From assembly GCA_041658245.1 (NCBI GenBank), contig JBBAAM010000014.1:1-64000 (forward strand): 64,000 nucleotides of DNA. The letters are read 5' to 3'. Below the pieces are notes generated by a model. It saw only the letters and a list, made by a program, of their open reading frames with translations. It had not been told where the DNA came from and made no database searches. The DNA is from Fen-1258 sp041658245 (lineage in GTDB: Bacteria > Bacteroidota > Ignavibacteria > Ignavibacteriales > Melioribacteraceae). Shown one piece after another: positions 33,681 to 43,525 of this stretch; the stretch's first letter is position 1, and each line of letters begins with the position of its first letter. Both the position numbers and the translations under genes were made by a program.

Positions 33681-33881
33681 ATGTCTGAAAAGAAAAAATT
33701 TTTGTTAAGAATAGATGATAATTTATATGCCTCTCTGGAAAAATGGGCAGCAGATGAATTGCGCAGTATCAATGGACAAATTGAATATTTATTGAAGGAG
33801 TCATTAAAAAAAGCCGGGAGATTAAAAAGTAATACCGGGGAGAATGAAAACAACAACAATGAGAATAACGCCCCCGGTTAA
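33681..33881 (+). CDS. Arc-like ribbon-helix-helix DNA-binding protein
   Basis: The protein has 66 residues. FLLRIDDNLYASLEKWAADE (about residues 7-26) is the beta strand and first helix; SINGQIEYLLKESLKKAG the second helix of an Arc-type RHH fold. The asparagine-rich tail (ENNNNENNAPG) is disordered. It is often found after SPFH genes, where it may regulate the operon. It binds DNA as a dimer. Confidence 0.85.
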   Translation: MSEKKKFLLRIDDNLYASLEKWAADELRSINGQIEYLLKESLKKAGRLKSNTGENENNNNENNAPG

Positions 33882-33909
33882 TTCAATGTTGATTCGGCTG
33901 ATAGATAAT

Positions 33910-34389
33910 CTATTGTTTTATCTCTTTCGTCATCGGTGTATCGCGCACTTCTGCTTTGACTTTTATTTTACCGGCATATTTAAATTGAAGTACTGCTTCA
34001 AACAAATCCCCAATTTTAAAGTCTTTTTGTAAATCTAAAAGCATAACATGAATTCCGCCGGGCTTAAACTCTAATTCCGATTTCAGATTTATAACTAATT
34101 TGCCGGCGGGGCGCATTCCCATTCTATCATTATCTCTTTTGTATGACTCGTGCACTTCAACTATGTCTGCTAGTTTTGATTCTGCGCCGATCAGTGTGTC
34201 GGGTTTAGAGCCATTATTCTGAAGTACAAAATAAAGCGCAGAGTTTGCACCTTTTGCTGCTGGTCGTACCCATGCGTTTTTGATTTTGAGTTTTGAATAT
34301 TGAGTTTTTGGTTGCTGTGCAAATATTATCATGTTGAGGGTGAAGATTAGCGCAACTATTAATAACGATTTTCCTTTTACTTTCTTCAT
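33910..34389 (-). CDS. Periplasmic copper chaperone PCu(A)C
   Basis: The protein has 159 residues with a signal peptide (LIVALIFTLNMIIFAQ). The copper site is in VEVHESYKRDNDRMGM (His and Met) and FKPGGIHVMLLDL (second His and Met), the H..M..HxM pattern of the family. It carries Cu(I) to the CuA site of cytochrome oxidase. The neighbouring SCO gene, 33 bases upstream in the same direction, serves the same pathway. Confidence 0.9.
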   Translation of the reverse strand: MKKVKGKSLLIVALIFTLNMIIFAQQPKTQYSKLKIKNAWVRPAAKGANSALYFVLQNNGSKPDTLIGAESKLADIVEVHESYKRDNDRMGMRPAGKLVINLKSELEFKPGGIHVMLLDLQKDFKIGDLFEAVLQFKYAGKIKVKAEVRDTPMTKEIKQ

Positions 34390-34422
34390 ACATTATTTTT
34401 CATACTTTTAACCCAGTACTGT

Positions 34423-35004
34423 TTATTGTAAACTTTTTATGTCGGCTACTATTTCATTTACATTTATTGTGCTTCCTTTATAATTCTTTCTGATCTTACC
34501 GTCGGCATCAATCAACTGAATTCTATCTGTATGAACATAATAAAAGATCTTTCTTCCATTCTTAAAAATGGTTGAATCATTTGGAACGGCTAATACACCG
34601 ATTTTTTTTATGATCGAATCCGTAACTGATTTTTCTCCGGTAAGGAAAGCCCAATTGCTCAAATCAAGATTTCTTATACCCGTAAATTTTTTTAATACAT
34701 CGGGTGTGTCGAATTTGGGATCGAAGCTTAGTGATACAAATTGAACATTTTTGATATTCTCTTTTTTAATTCCTTCTTGTATTAACCGCATATTGTTTGT
34801 GCTAAGCGGACAAATATCCGGACAGTTGGTAAAGATGTAGTTTATAACAACAATTTTATTCTTTACAAAATCCGGAAAGACAACATTTTGATTATTCTGA
34901 TTAACAAGGTTGTATTGTGTGCCCCCAAGTTCCTCAATAACCGGAAATTTATCTTTACAGCCCCAGAATAGAATTATAATAATAAGAAGGTGTTGCCGTT
35001 TCAT
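34423..35004 (-). CDS. SCO1/SenC copper chaperone, lipoprotein
   Basis: ATG 35004 (MKRQHLLIII) is used rather than 35082 because a lipoprotein signal ending LFWGC follows directly. The protein has 193 residues. The thioredoxin-like fold holds the metal-binding FTNCPDICP (CxxxC) and a downstream histidine in YYVHTDRIQLID. With the PCuAC gene it builds the CuA centre of cytochrome c oxidase in the periplasm. Confidence 0.9.
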   Translation of the reverse strand: MKRQHLLIIIILFWGCKDKFPVIEELGGTQYNLVNQNNQNVVFPDFVKNKIVVINYIFTNCPDICPLSTNNMRLIQEGIKKENIKNVQFVSLSFDPKFDTPDVLKKFTGIRNLDLSNWAFLTGEKSVTDSIIKKIGVLAVPNDSTIFKNGRKIFYYVHTDRIQLIDADGKIRKNYKGSTINVNEIVADIKSLQ

Positions 35005-35113
35005 AAATATTTTATCTAATATAAATTCAAGTGTGCTTATATTCTCATGATCAAAATAAGGAAATTGTTTTTTAGATTTCATAAAGAATAATAAAGCGCG
35101 TCGAAAGATCTAA

Positions 35114-36336
35114 ATGAAAAAACTTTTTTTCTTTTTTCTGTTAATAGTATTCAGCACAGTTTCTCTAACTCAGGAGCGCGTTAGGGTAATGGGCTATAAC
35201 CTTCACAACTATCCTAATAATCAAGACGCAGATTTTAAAAAATTATTAATCAGATCAACCCAGATGCGTTTGTTGTAGTTGAAATGATACAGCAGGTTGG
35301 TGTAAATCAATTTTTAAGCAATGCACTTTCCCAAGATTTTACTTCTGTGCCGGTACAAATAAAAGGAACTAATAGTGCGGGCAACGACGGAAACGATTGT
35401 GCCTTCTATTATAAAAGCTCCATTTTAACTTTAATAGAGTATAACGCTATTTCGGCAAGAACAAGAGTTATAAGCAAATTCAAGATGGTACACAATACTA
35501 CAAAAGATACTCTTATAATTTTCGGTGTTCATTTAAAAGCAAACTCTTTTACTTCGGACAATATTGAAAATGCTCAAAAGAGAACCGATGCAGTACAATC
35601 ATTAAGAAATGAAACAAATTTGTATAATGGCAGAACTAATTTTCTTGTCTGTGGTGATTTCAATATTTTTTCATCTAATGAAGTTGCTTTTCAAAAATTG
35701 ATTGACCAGACATCGTCGGGATATTTCATTGATATGTTCTACGCTTTGGGAAACTGGGGCGGTGATCCAAAGTTCAGCACTATTTGCACTTATTCAACTA
35801 CCAATTTAAACACAAGATTAGATATGATTCTTATATCTCAAGCATTAAAAGATCCGGGTGGGATTGATTATGTGGATAGCTCGTTTAAAACTTTTGGGAA
35901 TGATGGCGCTCATTTTAATCAAGCAGTCACTACTGGTACTAATACATGGTTTTTAAATGATCCGTCAATCGGAGTCTCGTTAAAAAATGCGTCTGATCAT
36001 TTACCGATCTACGCCGATTTTATTTTCTATGGCACTACAGATGTAGGTTCATCTCAAAACCTTCCTGTTCAATTCGAGTTAATGCAAAATTATCCGAATC
36101 CATTTAATCCAAGCACTGTCATCAGTTATCAGTTACCGGCTGCTAGTTATATAACGCTGAAGATTTACGATATATTAGGCCAGGAAATTTCTACTCTCGT
36201 TAATGAAATTAAACAGCCCGGTATATATCATGCTCAATTTTCAAATCTATCTTCTAATTTAAGCAACGGTATTTATTTTTATCAATTGAAGGCAGACAAA
36301 AATATTCAAACAAAAAAAATGCTATTAACGAAATAA
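35114..36336 (+). pseudogene. Secreted endonuclease/exonuclease/phosphatase-fold protein with T9SS signal, frameshifted
   Basis: ATG 35114 opens with a signal peptide (LFFFFLLIVFSTVSLTQ) and VRVMGYNLHNYPNNQDADFKK, then hits a stop at 35277. Inserting one A in the A-run near 35239-35244 leads to IINQINPDAFVVVEM and into the long frame to 36336. That frame has FGVHLKAN, VCGDFNIFSSNE and ASDHLPIYADF, the conserved EEP motifs, and the T9SS domain from MQNYPNPFNPST. Intact it would be about 407 residues. As in the second ORF6N gene, a single A is missing from a homopolymer, so this is either one mutation or a read error. Confidence 0.85.
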
Positions 36337-36342
36337 ATTTTT

Positions 36343-37620
36343 ATGAATCGTTTTCTAACACAATATTTATTTCTACTTCTTTTTACAAAAATAATTTTAG
36401 GTCAAGGGACTTCTACTGGGCTAATTCCCATTAATGATTTAAAATCAGGCTACTACAAAAATTATCAAGGAGGATATTATCCATCCGGTTCTAATGTTAG
36501 ACCATTCAAGCACGATTCGCTAGGTCTAGCATTCTCTAAACAAATCTTACCTTTAGATATAAACGGAAATGTAGATACCTCAAAAGGTAAGTATGTTTTC
36601 TTATCAATCGGCATGTCGAATACAACGCAGGAGTTTTCGCAATTCAAATCTATTGCAGATCCCGATCCGGTAAAAAATCAAAAGCTTGTTATTGTTGATG
36701 GCGCTCAGGGAGGACAAACTGCCGCAATTATTTCTAACCCCGCAGCAAATTTTTGGACTGTTATTATGCAAAGACTGCAACAAGCCGGTTTAACTAACAA
36801 ACAAGTAGCTGTTTGTTGGCTCAAAGAAGCCGATGCCGGACCGACACAAGCTTTTCCTGTTCATGCAAATACTTTGTTAAATGAACTTGTTGCTGTTGTA
36901 AAAAACATAAAACAAAAATATCCAAATTGTAAGATCGTTTATTGTTCAAGTAGGACTTACGGCGGGTATGCCACAACCAATTTAAATCCGGAACCATATG
37001 CCTATGAATCCGCTTTCTCTGTTAAATGGTTGATCGAAAAACAAATTAGCGGCGATACAAGTTTAGTCTGCACCGGTAATAATCCAAAAGCGCCGTGGTT
37101 AGCGTGGGGTCCTTACTTATGGGCAGATGGTTTATCTCCAAGAAGCGACGGTTTAACTTGGACAATTGATGATTTCGTCACAAGCGACCGAACTCATCCC
37201 TCGTCTAGCGGGCAAAAAAAAGTTGCAGACATGCTTTTAAATTTTCTTAAGACAGATCAAACTACTCGCAAATGGTTCTTAAAAAGTTCTTTAACCACGG
37301 TTAATAATTCGGCATGGAGCTCAGCGCCCGCCGGTTTTTATTTATACCAAAACTATCCGAATCCTTTCAATCCATCCACTGTTGTTAGTTATCAATTGTC
37401 TGCTGCGGGCTCAGTGTCGCTAAAAATTTATGATTTACTGGGCAGAGAAGTAGCCGTTCTGATAAATGAATTACAGCAGCCGGGAATTTATAATTCGCAA
37501 TTCTCAATTATTAACATGCCTGCCGATAAGCAAGGTTCTCAATTGCCCTCCGGTGTATATTATTATCAGTTAAAAGTTGGTAACTTTGTGCAGACAAAGA
37601 AAATGATGTTGATTAAATAA
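36343..37620 (+). CDS. Secreted SGNH-like protein with T9SS signal
   Basis: The protein has 425 residues with a signal peptide (YLFLLLFTKIILGQ). GKYVFLSIGMSNTTQEF (about residues 79-95) sits where SGNH hydrolases have the nucleophile serine. DGAQGGQTA and SDRTHPSSSGQKKVADMLL supply the glycine block and the D..H pair. The fold is a reasonable inference, not a certainty. The C-terminal YPNPFNPSTVV ... TKKMMLI is the T9SS signal. It should act outside the cell on esters or polysaccharides. It is six bases after the previous gene. Confidence 0.68.
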   Translation: MNRFLTQYLFLLLFTKIILGQGTSTGLIPINDLKSGYYKNYQGGYYPSGSNVRPFKHDSLGLAFSKQILPLDINGNVDTSKGKYVFLSIGMSNTTQEFSQFKSIADPDPVKNQKLVIVDGAQGGQTAAIISNPAANFWTVIMQRLQQAGLTNKQVAVCWLKEADAGPTQAFPVHANTLLNELVAVVKNIKQKYPNCKIVYCSSRTYGGYATTNLNPEPYAYESAFSVKWLIEKQISGDTSLVCTGNNPKAPWLAWGPYLWADGLSPRSDGLTWTIDDFVTSDRTHPSSSGQKKVADMLLNFLKTDQTTRKWFLKSSLTTVNNSAWSSAPAGFYLYQNYPNPFNPSTVVSYQLSAAGSVSLKIYDLLGREVAVLINELQQPGIYNSQFSIINMPADKQGSQLPSGVYYYQLKVGNFVQTKKMMLIK

Positions 37621-38334
37621 ATGGACAAAAATAAAATTCTTCTCCCGGGTTTAGAAAAACAAATAAATTTTCTCCGAAAAAATCTGACTTCTGAAATTAA
37701 CTCTGCATTAGTAATAGGATCCGCCAGTGAAATCCCGGCGGAAATAATTTCTAAGAACTTTAATTGTAATGTTGAGGTTATTGTTGAAGATTATGAATCA
37801 TTGTTAAATTCAAAATTAATACTGAGAGACGCATCCAAAATAAATATTCGATTAATGGGTTTTGAGGCAACTGATTTTAACTCTTCCTCATTTGATCTTG
37901 TCTATGCACAAGCTTCAATTTCTTCTACCAAGAGAAATAAAATAGTAAAGGAGGTAAACCGGATTCTAAAACCGGGCGGACTTTTCTGTGTTGGAGAGAT
38001 CGTTGTGTTAAATAAAGATGTCCCCCGGTTCGTTCAAGATATTTTCGATTCCTCCGATCTTTTGCCTCTTTTTAATAATGATCTGACTAAATATTATCTC
38101 GAAAAAAAATTTACATTAAATGGAAGTGTGAATCTAACAAATACACTAAAAGAATTTTATTTACTTAATGCAGACATGCTTAAAAGTAGTAAGAATGACC
38201 TAACCCAGCAAGAAAAAAGTTATTACAAAAAGCTACTCAACAAAATCAGCCATGAGTCAAATGCATATTTAAAATTGGGTGCCGATAAATATATAGGGTT
38301 CGTTGCGTTATTGCTTCAAAAGAGTGCAGAATGA
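37621..38334 (+). CDS. SAM-dependent class I methyltransferase
   Basis: The protein has 237 residues. SALVIGSASEIPAEII (about residues 28-43) is the SAM loop in a weak form, followed by VIVEDYE, SFDLVYAQASISS and VNRILKPGGLFCVGEIVV (motif IV and post-motif). The substrate is unknown. The ATG directly abuts the stop of the previous gene, and the last four bases overlap the start of rlmD, so translation is coupled. Confidence 0.8.
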   Translation: MDKNKILLPGLEKQINFLRKNLTSEINSALVIGSASEIPAEIISKNFNCNVEVIVEDYESLLNSKLILRDASKINIRLMGFEATDFNSSSFDLVYAQASISSTKRNKIVKEVNRILKPGGLFCVGEIVVLNKDVPRFVQDIFDSSDLLPLFNNDLTKYYLEKKFTLNGSVNLTNTLKEFYLLNADMLKSSKNDLTQQEKSYYKKLLNKISHESNAYLKLGADKYIGFVALLLQKSAE

Positions 38335-39770
38335 AAAAAGGTGATCTGCTCGAACTAGATATTGATGGTTATGCGTTTGAAGGAAGGGGTGTTGCAAAAA
38401 TCATTAAAGAAGTTCATACAACTGAATCTGCTGAACCGAAAAAATTTGTAGTATTTGTTGATGGTTCATATCCCGGTGATGTAGTTACTGCACAAATAAT
38501 TAAGATTAGAAAATCCTACGCCGAAGCAAAAGCAAAAACATTTATAAATAAATCATCGTTTCGCATCGAAGCAAAATGTAAGTATTTCGGAACATGCGGT
38601 GGCTGTAAAGCGCAAGATCTTGATTATGAACAACAGATCAAATTCAAACAAGAACACGTAAAAGATCTATTCGAACGAATTGGTGGATTCCATAATTTTG
38701 AAATTATGCCAATAATAAGAGCAGATAAGACTTTTTTCTATAGAAATAAAATGGAGTTTTCCTTCTCTGACAAAAGATGGTTGAGCGAAAGCGAGATCTC
38801 ATCAATGCAAGAAATACCTGATCGCTCGTTCGCATTAGGGTTACATATACCTGGAATGTTTGATAAAGTCTTAGACATAGATAAGTGCTGGCTTCAATCG
38901 GAGATCAGTAATGGTGTCTTAAATTTCACAAGAGAGTTTTTCAAGAATCACCAAATTTTACCCCATTCTGCTCAAAAACATACTGGTTTTTTACGAAATC
39001 TGGTAATAAAACAGTCGTTTTTGAATAATGAAATAATGATAAATCTTGTCGTCTCTGAAGAGAACGAACACTTGTTCGTTTTATATAAAACCTCTCTATT
39101 GGAATTATTCCCTCAAATTACAACACTGGTCTTTAATATCAACAAAAAATTATCTCAGGTTGCTTATGGCGATTATGAGATTGCTTCCTATGGAAGCGGA
39201 TTTATCTATGATTTCATCGGCAAATGGAAATACAGAATCAGCGCTAACTCTTTCTTTCAAACAAATACGGCTCAAGCGGAAAAACTTTTTAATACAGCTT
39301 TGGAGTTTGCCGAGTTTAATGGCAACGAAACTGTTTATGATTTGTATTCCGGCTCCGGGGCTATTCCAATTTTTATTTCGAAATGTGTAAAACAGATTTA
39401 CGGATTTGAAAATGTTGAGTCCGCTATTGCCGATGCCATGGTAAATGTTTCGTTGAACAATGTTTTAAACTTTGAGCCGATATTAACTGATTTGAACAAA
39501 TCGTTTCTTCCGATAATAGAAAAAAAGAATCTACCAAAGCCCGATGTTATTATTGCCGATCCGCCGAGGAGTGGTATGAATCCAAAAACCGTAAAAGATA
39601 TTTTAGAATTGATGCCTAAAAAAATAGTTTATATAAGCTGCAATCCCGCAACTCAAGCACGAGATATTAAATTGCTCTGCGACGGCGGATATAATTTAAT
39701 CAAGCTTAGACCTGTGGATATGTTCCCGCACACTTATCATATCGAAAATGTTGCGTTGCTGACCGAATAA
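38331..39770 (+). CDS. rlmD: 23S rRNA (uracil-5-)-methyltransferase of the RlmD family
   Basis: The protein has 479 residues. The N-terminal TRAM domain (LLELDIDGYAFEGRGVAKI) precedes an iron-sulfur cysteine set, KCKYFGTCGGCKAQ, with a fourth cysteine in DIDKCW. VYDLYSGSGAIPIFISK is the SAM loop; DPPRSGMN and YISCNPATQARD hold the catalytic cysteine and base. RlmD methylates U1939 of 23S rRNA in E. coli. It starts inside the end of the methyltransferase gene. Confidence 0.93.
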   Translation: MKKGDLLELDIDGYAFEGRGVAKIIKEVHTTESAEPKKFVVFVDGSYPGDVVTAQIIKIRKSYAEAKAKTFINKSSFRIEAKCKYFGTCGGCKAQDLDYEQQIKFKQEHVKDLFERIGGFHNFEIMPIIRADKTFFYRNKMEFSFSDKRWLSESEISSMQEIPDRSFALGLHIPGMFDKVLDIDKCWLQSEISNGVLNFTREFFKNHQILPHSAQKHTGFLRNLVIKQSFLNNEIMINLVVSEENEHLFVLYKTSLLELFPQITTLVFNINKKLSQVAYGDYEIASYGSGFIYDFIGKWKYRISANSFFQTNTAQAEKLFNTALEFAEFNGNETVYDLYSGSGAIPIFISKCVKQIYGFENVESAIADAMVNVSLNNVLNFEPILTDLNKSFLPIIEKKNLPKPDVIIADPPRSGMNPKTVKDILELMPKKIVYISCNPATQARDIKLLCDGGYNLIKLRPVDMFPHTYHIENVALLTE

Positions 39771-39782
39771 ATTTTTTGATCC

Positions 39783-40913
39783 CTATAATTTTTTCTGAGA
39801 TTTGATCGAGTTATAGGCTGAGATAAAAATTTCAGTTTGAGGAGAATTAGTTTTAAATGAATGAATAAGAATCGGACGCTCCATTTTCATGATTTTCTCA
39901 ACTTCACGATTTAATTCTTTTTTGTTGATGTTATTTGGGCGTATTGGATAGTTTCCAAACGGTATCTTAAATGTTTCAAAAAAATTCTTTTCTTTTGCGA
40001 TCAGTTTTAGATCTTCGGCGTTTTTGGGATCTAGTAATGAAATTACATTTTTAAAAGAACCATTCAGAATATAACCCATGAATTCATCATCCGTGGGAAA
40101 TGGAGTAAGGTAAACATCTTTTTCCAATTTTATTATTGCCCCCCGTTCAAACTTTTCAAGATCTTCAATTGATCTTGTTTTAAGTTCAGAACTAATAGCG
40201 ACCTTTTGGTTTGTTGTTTCAATAACTCTTTTAGCAATATTTACCCGGTCTTTTCCTAAATAACAATGAACATAATATTTACCGGGTTTGTTAAGCGTTA
40301 AATCTTTTAGTCGTTTTAACGCTTCTTCGTTCTCGCTTATCCAGGGCAGCATAGGAATGTTTATAAGTTCCATTCCAACTTTTTTACATGATTCTTTTTC
40401 CTCTTCTAATAGCTTCGATTCGAACGGAACAACAGCTTCGTGCATTAAACTTATGATTGCTGTAAAGTTCTTTTCTTTTAATAATCTAATTTTTGCCTCT
40501 TCTGGAAACGAGCCAAACACAAATTCAGAACCGTTTCTCGCAATTGTTTCGCTAATATTATTGTCTTTTTGCATTAAGCTTGGATTCATCCACAACCAAA
40601 CTGCTCCTGCTGAAATAATTAAAGGGAATAAGAAAAGGACTATTCTTTTAAGTATGCTGTCCGATCTTAAAAACGATCGTGTCATAAACAATGAAATAAT
40701 AAAAGATAGAATTACAAGAAATACCATTACAATCTTTACAATAATATCTTCTGTAAATTGAGATCCGTTTTGCGTTCTTGAAAAATCGACAACCCATCGG
40801 ACCGGATCTATTAATAAACCCGTTCCCAGGGCATAACCGTTCATAAGCCAAAAAAGCAAAAACACTGAAATGTTTTTGATGCTAAGAGAAAAATATTTTT
40901 TTCCAAAAATCAT
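39783..40913 (-). CDS. Membrane protein with two dual-specificity-phosphatase-like domains
   Basis: The protein has 376 residues. Three N-terminal membrane helices (to about residue 112) are followed by a PTP-like domain with YYVHCYLGKDRVNIAKR (HCX5R, about residues 215-231). A second related domain runs from about residue 265 to 376. At the matching site it has ILIHSFKTNSPQTE, where the cysteine is a serine, so the second copy is probably inactive and may only bind. The N-terminal helices place it in the inner membrane. It is next to the YaiO gene and may act in the polysaccharide locus. Confidence 0.72.
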   Translation of the reverse strand: MIFGKKYFSLSIKNISVFLLFWLMNGYALGTGLLIDPVRWVVDFSRTQNGSQFTEDIIVKIVMVFLVILSFIISLFMTRSFLRSDSILKRIVLFLFPLIISAGAVWLWMNPSLMQKDNNISETIARNGSEFVFGSFPEEAKIRLLKEKNFTAIISLMHEAVVPFESKLLEEEKESCKKVGMELINIPMLPWISENEEALKRLKDLTLNKPGKYYVHCYLGKDRVNIAKRVIETTNQKVAISSELKTRSIEDLEKFERGAIIKLEKDVYLTPFPTDDEFMGYILNGSFKNVISLLDPKNAEDLKLIAKEKNFFETFKIPFGNYPIRPNNINKKELNREVEKIMKMERPILIHSFKTNSPQTEIFISAYNSIKSQKKL

Positions 40914-41064
40914 TTCTTTCCCTTTCGTATTATTAACTGATCATTATTGCAATGGTAATGTAATTAATATAACTTAGAAATATTATTATGCTTATTTAAG
41001 CAGTAAATATTTTTTCAACCTTTTTTAAAAAGTTCTATTTGAAAGAATAAATAAAATATTTATT

Positions 41065-42327
41065 ATGAATATTATAAACTCTTGTTGCAAATTAAACGTG
41101 GAGAAGTGGGTGCGGCGAATTTTGACGTCTCTTGTTCTTCTGGTGAATATAAGTTTATTGGCACAAACTCAGCTTACTTCAGATGAACTTTTTGTTAAAG
41201 CTAAAGACGCCGCTTTTAATCAGAAAAACAGAAAACTCGCCAGACAATTTTGCAAACAAGCATTAGCAAAAAGCCCGGATTATTCTGACATCTCAATTTT
41301 TCTCGGTAGATTATATACGTGGGATGGGATTTACGATTCCGCCAGAGTAATAGTTAAAAAAGTTATACGTAAAGATCCTACCAACAGCGATGCTATCAGC
41401 GCTGCGATTGATCTTGAGTATTGGTCGGGGAACTCAAACGTTGCGCTTATATTTTGTAATTACGGTTTATCTAAATTTCCTTCCTCCACAGAATATTTAT
41501 TGAAGAAGGCAAGGGTGCTTGATGATCTTCAAAGATATGATGAAGCATTTGTCTCTCTTGAAAAAATATTTCGTTTAGATAATTCGAACTCGGATGCGAT
41601 TTCTTTTGCGGAAAGACTTAAAGATAAAGTCAGAAAAAATGCTATCGGATTAACATATCAGTATGAGCGTTTCGATAAAACATTTGATCCGTGGCAGCTT
41701 GGATCATTCAGTTATTCTAGAAGACTTTTCTTCGGTACAACTATCTTAAGAGTAAATTTTGCGCAGCGGTTTGCTAGTAGCGGTGTTCAATACGAAATTG
41801 ACATGTATCCGAGTTTTGCGACAGGTGTTTATTCTTATCTTAATTTTGGTTACTCAAAAGATGGAATATTTCCGAAACAGCGTTACGGTGCATCTTTATA
41901 TCTAAGTTTGCCTCTAAGTTTTGAAATTGATGGTGGATTCCGTTTGCTAAAATACTCGAGCGATACTTGGATCTATACATTTGCGCTTGGAAAATATTGG
42001 GGGAGTTTCTGGTTCTCCTTAAGAACATTTATTACTCCACAGGTTGAAAAAGCTTCTCATTCATATTCACTAATTATCAGATATTATTTATCGGGTGCTG
42101 ATAATTATTTGGCTTTATCAGCGGGCACGGGAATTTCTCCGGACGCAAATTCGGTTGACCTTTTGGGGAATTGGCTTAAGTCCGATAAGCTCGGAATGGA
42201 GTATCAAGTAAAGGTTAGTAGTAAATTTATTTTAAATATATCCGGCGATTATAGCCGCGAAGAATATCTCTCAAACGAATTTCGTACAAAAATTTCCGCC
42301 GGTCTTGGCTTAAAATTTTTATTTTAA
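41065..42327 (+). CDS. YaiO-like outer-membrane barrel with TPR region
   Basis: The protein has 420 residues. After a signal segment (LVLLVNISLLAQ), TPR units fill about residues 35-190 (FCKQALAKSPDYSDISIFLG, YDEAFVSLEKIFRLD). A barrel with IGLTYQYERFDKTFDPWQLG and ending AGLGLKFLF follows. YaiO-family proteins sit in the outer membrane beside processive glycosyltransferases and are thought to help export polysaccharide. The divergent neighbour is the PTP-like gene. Confidence 0.82.
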   Translation: MNIINSCCKLNVEKWVRRILTSLVLLVNISLLAQTQLTSDELFVKAKDAAFNQKNRKLARQFCKQALAKSPDYSDISIFLGRLYTWDGIYDSARVIVKKVIRKDPTNSDAISAAIDLEYWSGNSNVALIFCNYGLSKFPSSTEYLLKKARVLDDLQRYDEAFVSLEKIFRLDNSNSDAISFAERLKDKVRKNAIGLTYQYERFDKTFDPWQLGSFSYSRRLFFGTTILRVNFAQRFASSGVQYEIDMYPSFATGVYSYLNFGYSKDGIFPKQRYGASLYLSLPLSFEIDGGFRLLKYSSDTWIYTFALGKYWGSFWFSLRTFITPQVEKASHSYSLIIRYYLSGADNYLALSAGTGISPDANSVDLLGNWLKSDKLGMEYQVKVSSKFILNISGDYSREEYLSNEFRTKISAGLGLKFLF

Positions 42328-42339
42328 TTCCGCCAGAAA

Positions 42340-43509
42340 ATGAAAAAAAGAAATCTCATCCTTACATTTCTTCTGATAATAATAATTTCCTTGCTGCCTG
42401 TAATAATGTTTGTATCGTGGCAGCTCAAACCAAAAAAGGAATTAAAAATTGCTATAATAGATAAAACCGCTCTTACAAAAGACGGCGACGAGCACAGATC
42501 TTTTAACTGGATTCTTAACAACAATAAATATTGCAAACCGAACAGAGATTTATTTTCTGTTTCAGAAGATTATTACGGTTTCTTTCCTAAAGAAAACAAG
42601 AAATATTTAATAAAAGATTTAGAAAACTTTGATGAGGTTCAACTAAAGAATCTGGCAGATAAAATTGATATGATCTATATGACAGATCTTTACGGGATTT
42701 ACAGTAAGGATTGGTATAGTGATAATTATCGCGGCGAGCGTTCGCAATTAATTTATGGCGGTATGTCTCGCAAAGAATTATCGCTATTAAATTTGATGAA
42801 GTCTCAGAAAAAATTAATTCTTACTGAGTTTAATACGATTGCACCGCCTACATCTAGTAGTGTTAGAACCCAATTTGAAGAAATGTTCGGATTAAAATGG
42901 AGCGGTTGGACAGGAAGGTTTTTTGAAAATCTTGATACTGCAATTAATAAAGAAATACCTATCTGGGTAATTCAAGATTATAAAGCGCAGCATCAAAATA
43001 GTTGGCCGTTTTCAAGATCCGGAATTGTTTTAGTTAACAATGATGGTAGATTAGAAATATTAGATTATAAAACTGACCTTAAAGAAGAAGTGCCGTATAT
43101 TATTTCCGCTGAAATAAATCAAAAACGGTTTGGGATTCCCAAAAAGTTAAAATATTCTTATTGGTTTGATGTTATGTTAACCAAAAGATCGAACAATGTT
43201 GTTTCCGTTTATCAAATTTTCAGCAATGCGAGAGGCGATTCTATTTTGCAATCGCTAAATATTCCAAACCCTTTCCCCGCGGTAATTGAACATTATGAAA
43301 ATGATTATAAGTTTTATTATTTCAGTGGTGATTTTTGCGATAATCCGGTTAAAATAATTCTCTCCAGATTTTCAGGTATTACAAAATTTAGATGGATGAT
43401 GTATCCCTCTAACGATTTGGCTGAAAGAGAAAGTTTCTTCTGGTTGTATTATCAACCGCTTGTTAGTACAATTTTGAAAAATTATTACGATTCATTGCAG
43501 AAGAAATAA
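42340..43509 (+). CDS. Exported protein of unknown function in the polysaccharide locus
   Basis: The protein has 389 residues. One N-terminal membrane segment (ILTFLLIIIISLLPVIMFVSW) anchors a periplasmic domain. DKTALTKDGDEHRSFNWILN and YMTDLYGIYSKDWY occur near the start of that domain, and APPTSSSVRTQFEEMFGLKW follows. I do not recognise a named family. Its place 12 bases after the YaiO-like gene suggests a role in the same envelope pathway. No catalytic residues can be assigned. Confidence 0.62.
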   Translation: MKKRNLILTFLLIIIISLLPVIMFVSWQLKPKKELKIAIIDKTALTKDGDEHRSFNWILNNNKYCKPNRDLFSVSEDYYGFFPKENKKYLIKDLENFDEVQLKNLADKIDMIYMTDLYGIYSKDWYSDNYRGERSQLIYGGMSRKELSLLNLMKSQKKLILTEFNTIAPPTSSSVRTQFEEMFGLKWSGWTGRFFENLDTAINKEIPIWVIQDYKAQHQNSWPFSRSGIVLVNNDGRLEILDYKTDLKEEVPYIISAEINQKRFGIPKKLKYSYWFDVMLTKRSNNVVSVYQIFSNARGDSILQSLNIPNPFPAVIEHYENDYKFYYFSGDFCDNPVKIILSRFSGITKFRWMMYPSNDLAERESFFWLYYQPLVSTILKNYYDSLQKK

Positions 43510-43525
43510 ACTGGTTGGTTTAATT

